The notes under the pieces were generated by a model, which saw only the letters and a list, made by a program, of their open reading frames with translations, was not told the origin of the DNA and ran no database searches. Both the position numbers and the translations under genes were made by a program. This document shows, piece by piece, positions 7,810 through 15,973 of a stretch of 64,000 nt of DNA. The stretch's first letter is position 1. Every line of letters starts with the position of its first letter. Origin of the DNA: Limnohabitans sp. WS1 (GTDB lineage: Bacteria; Pseudomonadota; Gammaproteobacteria; Burkholderiales; Burkholderiaceae_C); NCBI RefSeq assembly GCF_003063265.1, contig NZ_NERU01000012.1, forward strand, positions 1 to 64,000, given 5' to 3'.

Positions 7810-8334
7810 TCAGGTGCTCAGTTCGACGTGGTGGTGTTCGACTTTGACCAAGGTGGGGTGGCCCATGATTTGGAGGAGGACGGCGACGCGTTTGCTGGAG
7901 ACGCTTTGCACGATGCCTTCGAGGCCGCTCAGGGCGCTGTGTTTGAAGAGCACGGTTTGGCCGGCTTTGAGTTGGCTGATTTCGAGCAAACTGGCGTTGT
8001 TGCGCAGGTGTTCGACCTGGCGGATGCGCTCGAGCAGTTCGTCGTCGAGCGAGGCGGGCTCAAAGCCAAAGCGCACCAGGTTGTGGATGCCCTTGGTGCT
8101 GCGCACGACCGAAATGCTTTGGTTTTGGCTTTGGGGCCTGAAAAAGATGTACCGGGGAAACATGGGCTCGAACATTTCCACCGGACCGTTGGCGGTTTTT
8201 TTGTACTGCTTGTACAGCGGCAGGTAGACCTCAAACGCCTGTTCTTCCAGGTTGAAGCGGGCCACTTTTTCGAGGCGGGGCTTGGTGCTGGCCAAGTACC
8301 AGCGTGAGGGCGTGGGCTGGTGAGGTTCGGTCAT
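7810..8334 (-). CDS. rfaH: RfaH-type transcription antitermination protein (NusG paralogue)
   Basis: A 174-residue NusG-like protein. The NGN domain starts RWYLASTKPRLEKVARFNLE; EPMFPRYIFF and TKGIHNLVRFG align with the E. coli RfaH segments EPLFPNYLF and TRGVSHFVRFG. A linker and a KOW-type C-terminal domain follow (LKAGQTVLFKHSALSGLEGI, then VQSVSSKRVAVLLQIM). RfaH proteins bind RNA polymerase paused at ops sites and allow full transcription and translation of long surface-polysaccharide operons. The neighbouring operon encodes polysaccharide export proteins and has an ops-like leader sequence. A short-form assignment as general NusG is unlikely because NusG sits with rpl genes and lacks these RfaH-type residues. 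Confidence 0.85.
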   Translation of the reverse strand: MTEPHQPTPSRWYLASTKPRLEKVARFNLEEQAFEVYLPLYKQYKKTANGPVEMFEPMFPRYIFFRPQSQNQSISVVRSTKGIHNLVRFGFEPASLDDELLERIRQVEHLRNNASLLEISQLKAGQTVLFKHSALSGLEGIVQSVSSKRVAVLLQIMGHPTLVKVEHHHVELST

Positions 8335-8773
8335 GAGGGTGAGCTTGAAATGCGGGCGGAATTTGCAAAAAGTGTCAGTTTCATTTTACGACACCCTCTT
8401 GAAGAACCATGGCCTTGATCACGGCCGATTCCCTGCACAAAAGACAAAAAGCCTGGCCTGAATGCCCCAGCGACTGAGCCAAAACAGCGCCGACTGTTGC
8501 ACCCGATTGGCCCATGGTCTGCACCAGTTCATTACCAATGACAAAAAAGCCGATCAAAACGCTCAGACTTTGGCACCTAAATAGTGCATATGTCCAAAAA
8601 ATTGCAAATTAACTGGTGGAAACCCGATCAAATCATCAAAAGCAGAAAGTTACTCAATGTAACTTTTTTGCATTTTTCACAAAAACAATTTGCAACAACT
8701 GCAAATCACTTTGTTTTTAACAAATTTCTCATATCATGTTAGCACCGTCAACCCACCCTTACATACACGGATC
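8335..8773. other. Intergenic region between divergent genes
   Basis: The stretch is AT-rich towards its right end and must hold promoters for the RfaH-like gene (minus) and the haem-peroxidase/RTX gene (plus). No convincing -35/-10 pair could be chosen. It holds one hairpin followed by a T-run, listed separately, and no REP-type arms. Confidence 0.5.
8646..8669 (+). terminator. Hairpin with T-run upstream of the peroxidase gene
   Basis: AAAGTTAC - 5 bases - GTAACTTT followed by TTT. The AT-rich stem is weak. Because it lies about 105 bases before the CDS it could be a leader attenuator, or just a chance palindrome. Confidence 0.35.
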
Positions 8774-11700
8774 ATGCAACTCAATCAAACCGACATTGAT
8801 TTTCTCTTTGCCCAGCTGACCCTGCCAGGCAACGACCCACGCAACGCACCCTTAGGCACCGTGCTCGACCCAACAGGTATTCGCGATGTATCAGGCATTG
8901 GCAATAACGTACTCAACCCCACTTGGGGCGCTGCCGATCAAGCGTTTGTTCGCCTGACCAACACCACTGGCACCAACGCAGCCCCTGGAACAGCTCCCAG
9001 CCAACTCACAACGCCCAACACGCCCGTTTCGAGTTCGGGCCCCGCTGCAGGTTCTTTGGTCATCCCGGCAACCCCCGCCAGCACGGCCACTACCGTCACA
9101 GGCGTTGCCAATGGCAACCTGTACACACAGACCAGCGTGGTTGACAGCTCGCCTCGCGTGGTCAGCAACATTGTTGTGGACCAAAGCCCTGAAGCCATGG
9201 CGGCCATTGGTTATGTGACCACCGGCGAACAAAAGCTGGCCATTTTGGACAACCCAGCCCTCACGCCCCAAGGCCGTTTGAACCCCTTCACAGGCAACGT
9301 CAACCCACTGCCTACCAGCGTCTTCACCGCCATGTTTGGTCAGTTTTTTGACCACGGCCTGGACTTGGTGCACAAGGGTGCCAACGGCGCGGTGATGGTT
9401 CCGCTGCTTCCCAACGATCCCTTGTACGTCCCTGGCAGCCCCATCAACTTCATGTACGCCTCGCGTACCAACATCATTCAAGTGGGCATTGGCGCCGTCA
9501 GCACCGACAGCCTGATCACCTCCTTGGGCCTGAACAACTCGCTCACAGACACCGCTGCCCCCACCGTCACCGGCACGGTGATGACCGACTCCGGCAATGG
9601 CGGTGTGTTGATGCTCAACAACGTGGCCATCAACATTGCGGCCAACCAGAGCTTGACTGCTGTGGTCACGGCCATTGAAGCCCAAAAAGGCTTGACTGGC
9701 GTGACCGCCTCAGAGGTTGACGGCAAGCTGGTCCTGACTGCCCCTGGCAACCAAAGCATCAACACCATCTCGCCATTCATCGACTTGAGCCAGTCTTATG
9801 GCTCGAGCGCCAGCCACACGGTGTTTTTGCGTGAATACGATGCCAACGGCCTGGTCACAGGCAATTTGACCAGTGGTGTTGACGGTGGCATGGCCACCTG
9901 GGCCGACATCAAGGCCAACGCCAAACTGATTGGCATCACTTTGAAAGACTTGGACGTTCTGGACATTCCAGAAGTGCGTTTCTTGACCAACGTGGCTGGT
10001 GGCTCTGGCTACTTGGTTAACGGCCAAGCTTGGTTGGTCGCACGTGACCTGACCACTGGTGCTGTTTTCTATGTGCAAAACAGCGACTTGACGGTCAACC
10101 AAACCGTTTGGAATTCAGCAGGCGTCATTGACAACACAGCGGTGTTGTCCAACCTGCGTCTGCAAACCATCGGTCACTCCTTCCTGGACGACATTGCCCA
10201 CACAGCAGGTCCGGTCAAATCCAATGGTGCGGCTTTGACAGCCGACAGCGACTCTGTCGTCAACGGTGACTTGAACGGTAACGGCGTGCTTGACAACGGT
10301 GAAATCGCCAACGAGGCCAACACCTACGACAACGAATTGCTCGACAGGCACTTTGTGGCAGGCGACGGCCGTTCCAACGAAAACATTGGTTTGACCGCTA
10401 TCCATGACGTGTTCCATGCTGAACACGCCCGCGTGTTGGAACAAATCAAGGCCTTCTTGACACCTGCAGCCAACGACATGATGGTCGACGCCCATGGCAA
10501 CCTCTGGACCGGCGAAATGCTGTTCCAGGCAGCCAAGCTGGTCACCGAAATGGAATACCAACACTTGGTGTTTGGCGAATTCACACGCAAGCTGAGCCCC
10601 AACATCACGGGTTTTGCAGGCTACGACGTCACCATCGACCCCGCCATCAGCGCCGAATTTGCCCACGCGGTCTACCGTTTTGGTCACTCCATGCTGACCG
10701 ATACGGTGGGCATGCAAAAGTTTGACGCCAATGGCAAACCCATTCCCGACGCTGTGGCCAACGGCTCCGCCTTGTCGGTGACTGAAGGCTCAGAGTCCTT
10801 GGTTCTGACTTTGGATGTCGCTCACAACTTGCGCATTGGCAACTATGTGGACTTGTCGGGCATCAACGCCTCTTTGGGTGGGCTGTCCGCCGACAAACTC
10901 AATGGCAGCTTCAAAGTCATTGGCATCAATTCCAGCACACAGTTGGTTTTGGATCTGAACAACGCCGCCGCTTCCGACGCATCGGCCACCAACACCACCA
11001 CTGGCATGACCGCCGTCAAAGCCGGCTTGACCGGTGACCTGGGTCTGATCGAAGCCTTCTTGAACCCCATGGCTTACACCCACAGCACCGCTGGTGAATT
11101 CGCTTTGGGCGGTTCACAGCAAGTGGGCAACGGCATTGACATCTGGGTGACCGATGCGCTGCGCAACAACCTGGTGGGTCTGCCTTTGGACTTGGCCACC
11201 TTGAACATTGTGCGTGGACGCGACAGCGGCATGTTGTCTTTGAACGGCGTGCGTGCAGAACTCTATGCCGCAGGTGTGGCCAACCTCAAGCCTTACAGCA
11301 ACTGGACTGAGTTCAACGACAACCTGATGCACAAAGAGACTTTGGTCAACTTTGTGATGGCCTACTCACGCGATGCCGTGTTGACACAATTTGGTGGCAA
11401 TGCCCAGATCTCTTACTGGAATGGTTTGCAAACCGACGACAGTGCGGCCTACGCCACTGCGTTGCGTACAGCAGCCAATGCGGCCATTCTGAATGGCGCG
11501 TTCATGAGCAACGACCAAGGCTACAACGCCATTGACTTCTGGTTGGGTGGTTTGGCCGAAACGGCAGTCCCTGGCGGCATGCTGGGCAGCACTTTTGACT
11601 TCATCTTTGCCATGCAAATGGTCAAGCTGCAAAACGCCGACCGCTTCTATTACCTGAACCGTTTGGGCGGCACCAACATGCTGGCCGAAATCGAAGCCCA

Positions 11701-14569
11701 GCTGTTCTCTGACATCGTGATGCGCAACACAGGCACCGAGAACATGTACACCGACATCTTCTCGGTGGCCGACAGCACCGTGTTCCTGGAAAACCCGACA
11801 CAGCGCGTGTTCAACTTTGCACTGGACTTGGCCTCTGCGGCCAACCGTGTCGATGCAGTCGACATCAACGGCAACAAAGTCAAAGTCAGCACCGCAGGCT
11901 GGGTCAAAAACGCTGACGGCTCATGGACCTTCCATGGCAACCCTGGCGACTACCTCGATGCACGTGGCGTGCTCAACGCCAACGGCTCAGGCAACGCCAG
12001 TGAAGTGATTGCAGGCTACGACGATCCCACCCCTGGCGTGGGCGACAAAATCAACGCCAATGGCGGCAACGACACCGTGTGGGCCAAGGGCGGTCAAGAC
12101 ACCGTCGAAGGCGGCAGAGGCAATGACTTCTTGCACGGCGGCGACGGCAACGACACCATCACCGACATTCAAGGCGATGACCTGCTGTGGGGCGATGCTG
12201 GCGATGACTCGCTCAACGGTGGTTCGGGCATTGACCAGCTCTTTGGTGGCAATGGCAAAGACACGATTTATGGTGGCACCGAAGCCGACGTGATCGACGG
12301 CGGCACGGGTGATGACCTGATTTTTGGTGACACCGGCTCTGCGCCTTCTCGAATTGGCGACCTGAGCGGTGCCGACATCATTGCCGGCGGCGAAGGCAAC
12401 GACACCATGTACGGCGGCGGCGGTGACGATTTGATCGACGGTGCCGAAGGCAACGACGTGATCTACGGCGGTGCAGGCCTAGACGGCATGACCGGCGGCT
12501 TTGGCGACGACCTGTTTGTGATGGACGCGTCCGACACTGGCGTGGGCAACTCCATGGCCGGCGACATGGGCTATGACACGGTGGACTACTCGGCCAGCAA
12601 TGGTCAGGTCTTGGTGCTCAATGGTCCCGTTGTGGGCGTGAACGTCAACATGAGCATACCCAACTTGGCCACGGCCATTCCGGGTGATGCCTTGGCTGAC
12701 ATTGAAGCCATGATCGGCACACGCTTCAACGACACCCTGGTCGGTGGCGCACTCATCATCAACGTGTACCAAACCGACCCCTTGACCGGTGCCTTCATCT
12801 TGTCCAACGGCCTGAAGGTGCTCGACCTGGCAGCCAGTACGCTCAACAGCGTGGGCTTTGACATTGCCAACGAGTTTGGTGACCCCGTCATTGGCGCGGA
12901 CCCTGTGACCGGTGACCCCGTGCTGGTGGCTGAAAACGTCAGCATCCAAGGCGGCGCAGGCAACGACATCGTGACCGGCGGCCAAGGCAACGACACCTTG
13001 GCAGGCGGTGCAGGCACAGACACCTTGAGTGGTGGTTTGGGCAACGACGTTTATGTGATCGACAGTGCAGCCGACGTGATCATCGAAGGCGTGGTGACCG
13101 ACGTGTTGGGTGCTGCGGTGATTGACCCCCTGACCCTGCTGCCGATTGCTGAATTGGTGCAAGGCATCGACCGCATCGACACCACCTTGAACACCTACAG
13201 CCTGAACGGCCAAACGGTGATCGAGAACCTCAAGTTCATCGGTACAGGCGCATTCCGCGGCACAGGCAACGCACTCAACAACGTCATCACCGGTGGCGAC
13301 GGCGACGACACCCTGAACGGTGGCGCAGGTGCCGACACCTTGGTGGGTGGCAACGGCAACGACACCTACACGCTGGATGCTGCCGACACCATCACCGAAG
13401 CAGTCGGCGGTGGCAACGACACCGTGTTGGCCAACGCAACCACCGTGCTGGACTTCATCAACATTGAAAGTCTGACACTGACTGGCAACGGCAACATCAA
13501 CGGCACAGGCAACATTTTGGACAACGTGTTGACGGGCAACACTGGCAACAACGCTTTGAGCGGATTTGCAGGCACCGACACCCTGATTGGCGGCACGGGC
13601 ATTGACACCTTGACCGGTGGTTTTGGCAACGACGTCTTCAAATTTACGGCCGGTGACAGTGGAACTGCCAACAACGCCCGTGACTTGATCACTGACTTTG
13701 TGCGCACCCAAGACAAGATTGACTTCTCGTCCTATGCCACACCGCTGACCTTGCTGGCAGCTGGCAGCACCGTGTTCACCGACGTGAATCAGGTCATGGT
13801 GACTACTGCCAACGGTCAAACTTTGGTGTCGATCAACAGCACAGGCAACACCAACGCTGACATGACCATCGCCATGACGGGCACTTTTGCCCTCACGGTG
13901 GATGATTTTGTCAACGTGATCCGTCCAGGTGCAGTGACCCCCAACGTGCCGAACAACCCCAACACGCCCACCGATACCTCGTTGATCACCACGCCACAAA
14001 CATTGGGCAATGGTGCTTCGACTGTGGCACTGACCCTCGCCGGTGGCGCGGGCAACGACACCATCACGGGTGGCACACGCGCCGATTCGCTGACGGGTAA
14101 TGCTGGCAACGACAGCCTCAAAGGCAACCAGGGCAACGACGCCATGTTTGGCGGAGCGGGCACCGACACCTTGGTGGGTGATGCCGGCAACGACACCATG
14201 AGCGGTGGTGCAGGTGCCGACACCTTGACCGGCGGTGCAGGTGCAGACCGTTATGTGTTTGACTCGGCTTTGGACGGCACAGTGGACTCAATCACTGACT
14301 TTGCAGTGGCACAAAACGGTGAGGTGATTGCACTGAGCCGCGCGGTGTTCACAGCACTGGGCAACTTGACGGCCGGCAGCACTTTGGCAGCCGCCAACTT
14401 TGTGGCTGGCACGGCAGCGGCCCAGATCGATGACTTCATCATCTACAACCGCGCCACAGGTCAGATGTTCTATGACGCAGACGGCAGCAACCTGACGATC
14501 AACCAAGTGTTGTTTGCCACGGTCACGCCCAACGCGAACTTGAACCGTACCGACTTCGTGGTGATCTAA
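8774..14569 (+). CDS. Haem peroxidase-domain RTX protein, type I secretion substrate
   Basis: A 1931-residue secreted protein. The start MQLNQTDIDFLFAQLTLPGN was chosen over an upstream TTG because it begins the conserved N-terminus. Residues about 150-900 form an animal-type haem peroxidase domain: distal-side FGQFFDHGLDLV (His194), HFVAGDGRSNENIGLTAIHD and the proximal-side YRFGHSM (His638). A beta-rich insertion of roughly 80 residues interrupts the domain after the proximal His. From about residue 1090 there are blocks of Ca2+-binding RTX nonapeptides (GGxGxDxxx; for example GGKGNDT-type repeats at nt 12060-12480, 12950-13040, 13290-13640, 14040-14240). The C-terminus ends DFVVI, as expected for an uncleaved type I secretion signal. 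No N-terminal signal peptide is visible. The export genes follow after a terminator. Function as a secreted peroxidase/adhesin is inferred. Confidence 0.85.
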   Translation: MQLNQTDIDFLFAQLTLPGNDPRNAPLGTVLDPTGIRDVSGIGNNVLNPTWGAADQAFVRLTNTTGTNAAPGTAPSQLTTPNTPVSSSGPAAGSLVIPATPASTATTVTGVANGNLYTQTSVVDSSPRVVSNIVVDQSPEAMAAIGYVTTGEQKLAILDNPALTPQGRLNPFTGNVNPLPTSVFTAMFGQFFDHGLDLVHKGANGAVMVPLLPNDPLYVPGSPINFMYASRTNIIQVGIGAVSTDSLITSLGLNNSLTDTAAPTVTGTVMTDSGNGGVLMLNNVAINIAANQSLTAVVTAIEAQKGLTGVTASEVDGKLVLTAPGNQSINTISPFIDLSQSYGSSASHTVFLREYDANGLVTGNLTSGVDGGMATWADIKANAKLIGITLKDLDVLDIPEVRFLTNVAGGSGYLVNGQAWLVARDLTTGAVFYVQNSDLTVNQTVWNSAGVIDNTAVLSNLRLQTIGHSFLDDIAHTAGPVKSNGAALTADSDSVVNGDLNGNGVLDNGEIANEANTYDNELLDRHFVAGDGRSNENIGLTAIHDVFHAEHARVLEQIKAFLTPAANDMMVDAHGNLWTGEMLFQAAKLVTEMEYQHLVFGEFTRKLSPNITGFAGYDVTIDPAISAEFAHAVYRFGHSMLTDTVGMQKFDANGKPIPDAVANGSALSVTEGSESLVLTLDVAHNLRIGNYVDLSGINASLGGLSADKLNGSFKVIGINSSTQLVLDLNNAAASDASATNTTTGMTAVKAGLTGDLGLIEAFLNPMAYTHSTAGEFALGGSQQVGNGIDIWVTDALRNNLVGLPLDLATLNIVRGRDSGMLSLNGVRAELYAAGVANLKPYSNWTEFNDNLMHKETLVNFVMAYSRDAVLTQFGGNAQISYWNGLQTDDSAAYATALRTAANAAILNGAFMSNDQGYNAIDFWLGGLAETAVPGGMLGSTFDFIFAMQMVKLQNADRFYYLNRLGGTNMLAEIEAQLFSDIVMRNTGTENMYTDIFSVADSTVFLENPTQRVFNFALDLASAANRVDAVDINGNKVKVSTAGWVKNADGSWTFHGNPGDYLDARGVLNANGSGNASEVIAGYDDPTPGVGDKINANGGNDTVWAKGGQDTVEGGRGNDFLHGGDGNDTITDIQGDDLLWGDAGDDSLNGGSGIDQLFGGNGKDTIYGGTEADVIDGGTGDDLIFGDTGSAPSRIGDLSGADIIAGGEGNDTMYGGGGDDLIDGAEGNDVIYGGAGLDGMTGGFGDDLFVMDASDTGVGNSMAGDMGYDTVDYSASNGQVLVLNGPVVGVNVNMSIPNLATAIPGDALADIEAMIGTRFNDTLVGGALIINVYQTDPLTGAFILSNGLKVLDLAASTLNSVGFDIANEFGDPVIGADPVTGDPVLVAENVSIQGGAGNDIVTGGQGNDTLAGGAGTDTLSGGLGNDVYVIDSAADVIIEGVVTDVLGAAVIDPLTLLPIAELVQGIDRIDTTLNTYSLNGQTVIENLKFIGTGAFRGTGNALNNVITGGDGDDTLNGGAGADTLVGGNGNDTYTLDAADTITEAVGGGNDTVLANATTVLDFINIESLTLTGNGNINGTGNILDNVLTGNTGNNALSGFAGTDTLIGGTGIDTLTGGFGNDVFKFTAGDSGTANNARDLITDFVRTQDKIDFSSYATPLTLLAAGSTVFTDVNQVMVTTANGQTLVSINSTGNTNADMTIAMTGTFALTVDDFVNVIRPGAVTPNVPNNPNTPTDTSLITTPQTLGNGASTVALTLAGGAGNDTITGGTRADSLTGNAGNDSLKGNQGNDAMFGGAGTDTLVGDAGNDTMSGGAGADTLTGGAGADRYVFDSALDGTVDSITDFAVAQNGEVIALSRAVFTALGNLTAGSTLAAANFVAGTAAAQIDDFIIYNRATGQMFYDADGSNLTINQVLFATVTPNANLNRTDFVVI

Positions 14570-14589
14570 ACCTGCAATTCGCCGTTGAC

Positions 14590-14626
14590 AGGCACTGGGA
14601 TGCTCACGCCTTCCAGTGCCTTTTTT
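14590..14626 (+). terminator. Rho-independent terminator after the peroxidase/RTX gene
   Basis: AGGCACTGG - 14 bases - CCAGTGCCT followed by six T (five more after the stem-closing base). It separates the RTX gene from the exporter genes and shows that the outer-membrane factor gene starts downstream of it. Confidence 0.85.
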
Positions 14627-14644
14627 CGGTTTTACCGATCTCTC

Positions 14645-15973
14645 ATGGCCATGACCCTCACAATGAACTCTCCTTTGAACATGCGTCGCCAGTTGGCGAC
14701 TTTGTCGTTTGCACTGGCCAGTATTTGGGGCCCTGCCCATGTGGCGGCGCAAACAGGCACGGCTGCTGCTGCTGCAACGCCCTCGGCGTCTGCAACGGCC
14801 CCCATGAGCTTTGAAGAAGCCCTGCGCATTGCCGTGACCACACACCCCACGGTCAACAGCCGCCGCAACGACATGCAGGCGGCCAATGCACGTTTGGACG
14901 CCGCCATGCGCCAACGCTACCCGGGCTTTCAGGCCCAAACAGGCAAAGACGCCGGTGGGGGTGACACCACCACCATGCGCCTGGAAAAAACACTTTGGAA
15001 TGGCGGGCGCACAGCGGCCGACATTGAAGGGGCCGAAGCCGGCATACGTTCGAGCAGCGTATCGGTGATCTTGGCCCAGCAAGAAATCATGGCCCGTGTG
15101 ATCACGGCCTTCACCGATTTGGGACGCGTGCGCACTCGCCAATTGGTCGCGCAATCGAACGTGCAAGAACACGAACGCCTGGCCGCCCTGATTGGCCGCC
15201 GCGTGGAAAGCCAAATCAGCCCCATGAGCGATGGCACCATGGCCAATGCGCGACTGGCGCAGGCCCGTGCCGAACTCAACCAATTGAGCGCCTTGGCCGA
15301 ACGCGCACAGTCGAGCTTGACCCAAGCCTTGGGCAAATCCGTCACCGACATTCAAACGCCCAGCTTTCCCAGCCTGTCGGGCACCAATGACTTTTTGATT
15401 CGCCAAAAAGCCCTGGATTACGCACCCGCTTTGCGCCGCCTGAACGCCGAAGAAGCCGTGCTCAAGGCCGACATCGAATCGCGCAAAAGCGCTTTGTGGC
15501 CACAAATCAAACTGCGTGCCGAAAAGAACTCGGGCGGCATGGTCAACAAGTCACAGGTTTACGTGACCATGGACTACCAAACCGGTGCGGGCTTTGTGGC
15601 CCAAGCACAAATCAAAGAAGGTTTTGCCAAGCTCGACAGCCTGCGCTCTTCGCGTGAAGCGGCCGAGCGTGACGCATTGGAAGCCGTCAACGCCGATTTG
15701 GCCGATCTGAAGTCGCAGCAAATGCAATTGAAAGATTTGCGCGACCAAGTGGCCGCCACCACCGAAGTGTTTGATTCGTCGATTCGCCAGTATTCGGTGG
15801 GCCGCAAAACCTGGGTGGATGTGCTCAACGCCCAACGTGAAGTGTCTCAATCGCGTTATGCCCAAGCCGATGCCGAATGGGGCTATTTGCGCTCGGCCAT
15901 GCGTGTGAACTTGGCTACCGGTGACTTGATCCCAGAATCCATGGACAGCGAGTCTGTGACAGCACAACAATGA
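14645..15973 (+). CDS. TolC-family outer-membrane factor of type I secretion
   Basis: A 442-residue exported outer-membrane efflux protein. The signal peptide sits in MRRQLATLSFALASIWGPAH followed by VAAQ. The first repeat begins SFEEALRIAVTTHPTVNSRR; long amphipathic helices rich in Ala, Gln and Arg follow, and the second half contains YSVGRKTWVDVLNAQREVSQ, the hallmark of the LapE/AggA-type TolC subfamily paired with RTX adhesin exporters. The frame is open further upstream but crosses the terminator at 14590-14626, so the start is at 14645, 14651 or 14663; 14663 gives the most compact signal peptide. It overlaps the ABC transporter gene by 4 bases (ATGA), so the three exporter genes form an operon. 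Confidence 0.88.
   Translation: MAMTLTMNSPLNMRRQLATLSFALASIWGPAHVAAQTGTAAAAATPSASATAPMSFEEALRIAVTTHPTVNSRRNDMQAANARLDAAMRQRYPGFQAQTGKDAGGGDTTTMRLEKTLWNGGRTAADIEGAEAGIRSSSVSVILAQQEIMARVITAFTDLGRVRTRQLVAQSNVQEHERLAALIGRRVESQISPMSDGTMANARLAQARAELNQLSALAERAQSSLTQALGKSVTDIQTPSFPSLSGTNDFLIRQKALDYAPALRRLNAEEAVLKADIESRKSALWPQIKLRAEKNSGGMVNKSQVYVTMDYQTGAGFVAQAQIKEGFAKLDSLRSSREAAERDALEAVNADLADLKSQQMQLKDLRDQVAATTEVFDSSIRQYSVGRKTWVDVLNAQREVSQSRYAQADAEWGYLRSAMRVNLATGDLIPESMDSESVTAQQ

Noticed and set aside
7224..7847. Open frames through REP array 1 (also in arrays 2-6)
   Set aside because: They only translate the GC-rich palindromes (repeated GAPPSGRW- or RDGGVAPTG-like peptides) and have no gene-like start signals.
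12479..13999. A 506-codon open frame on the minus strand
   Set aside because: Antisense to the RTX repeats of the haem-peroxidase protein; its His/Val/Gly repeats are mirror products of the nonapeptide codons.
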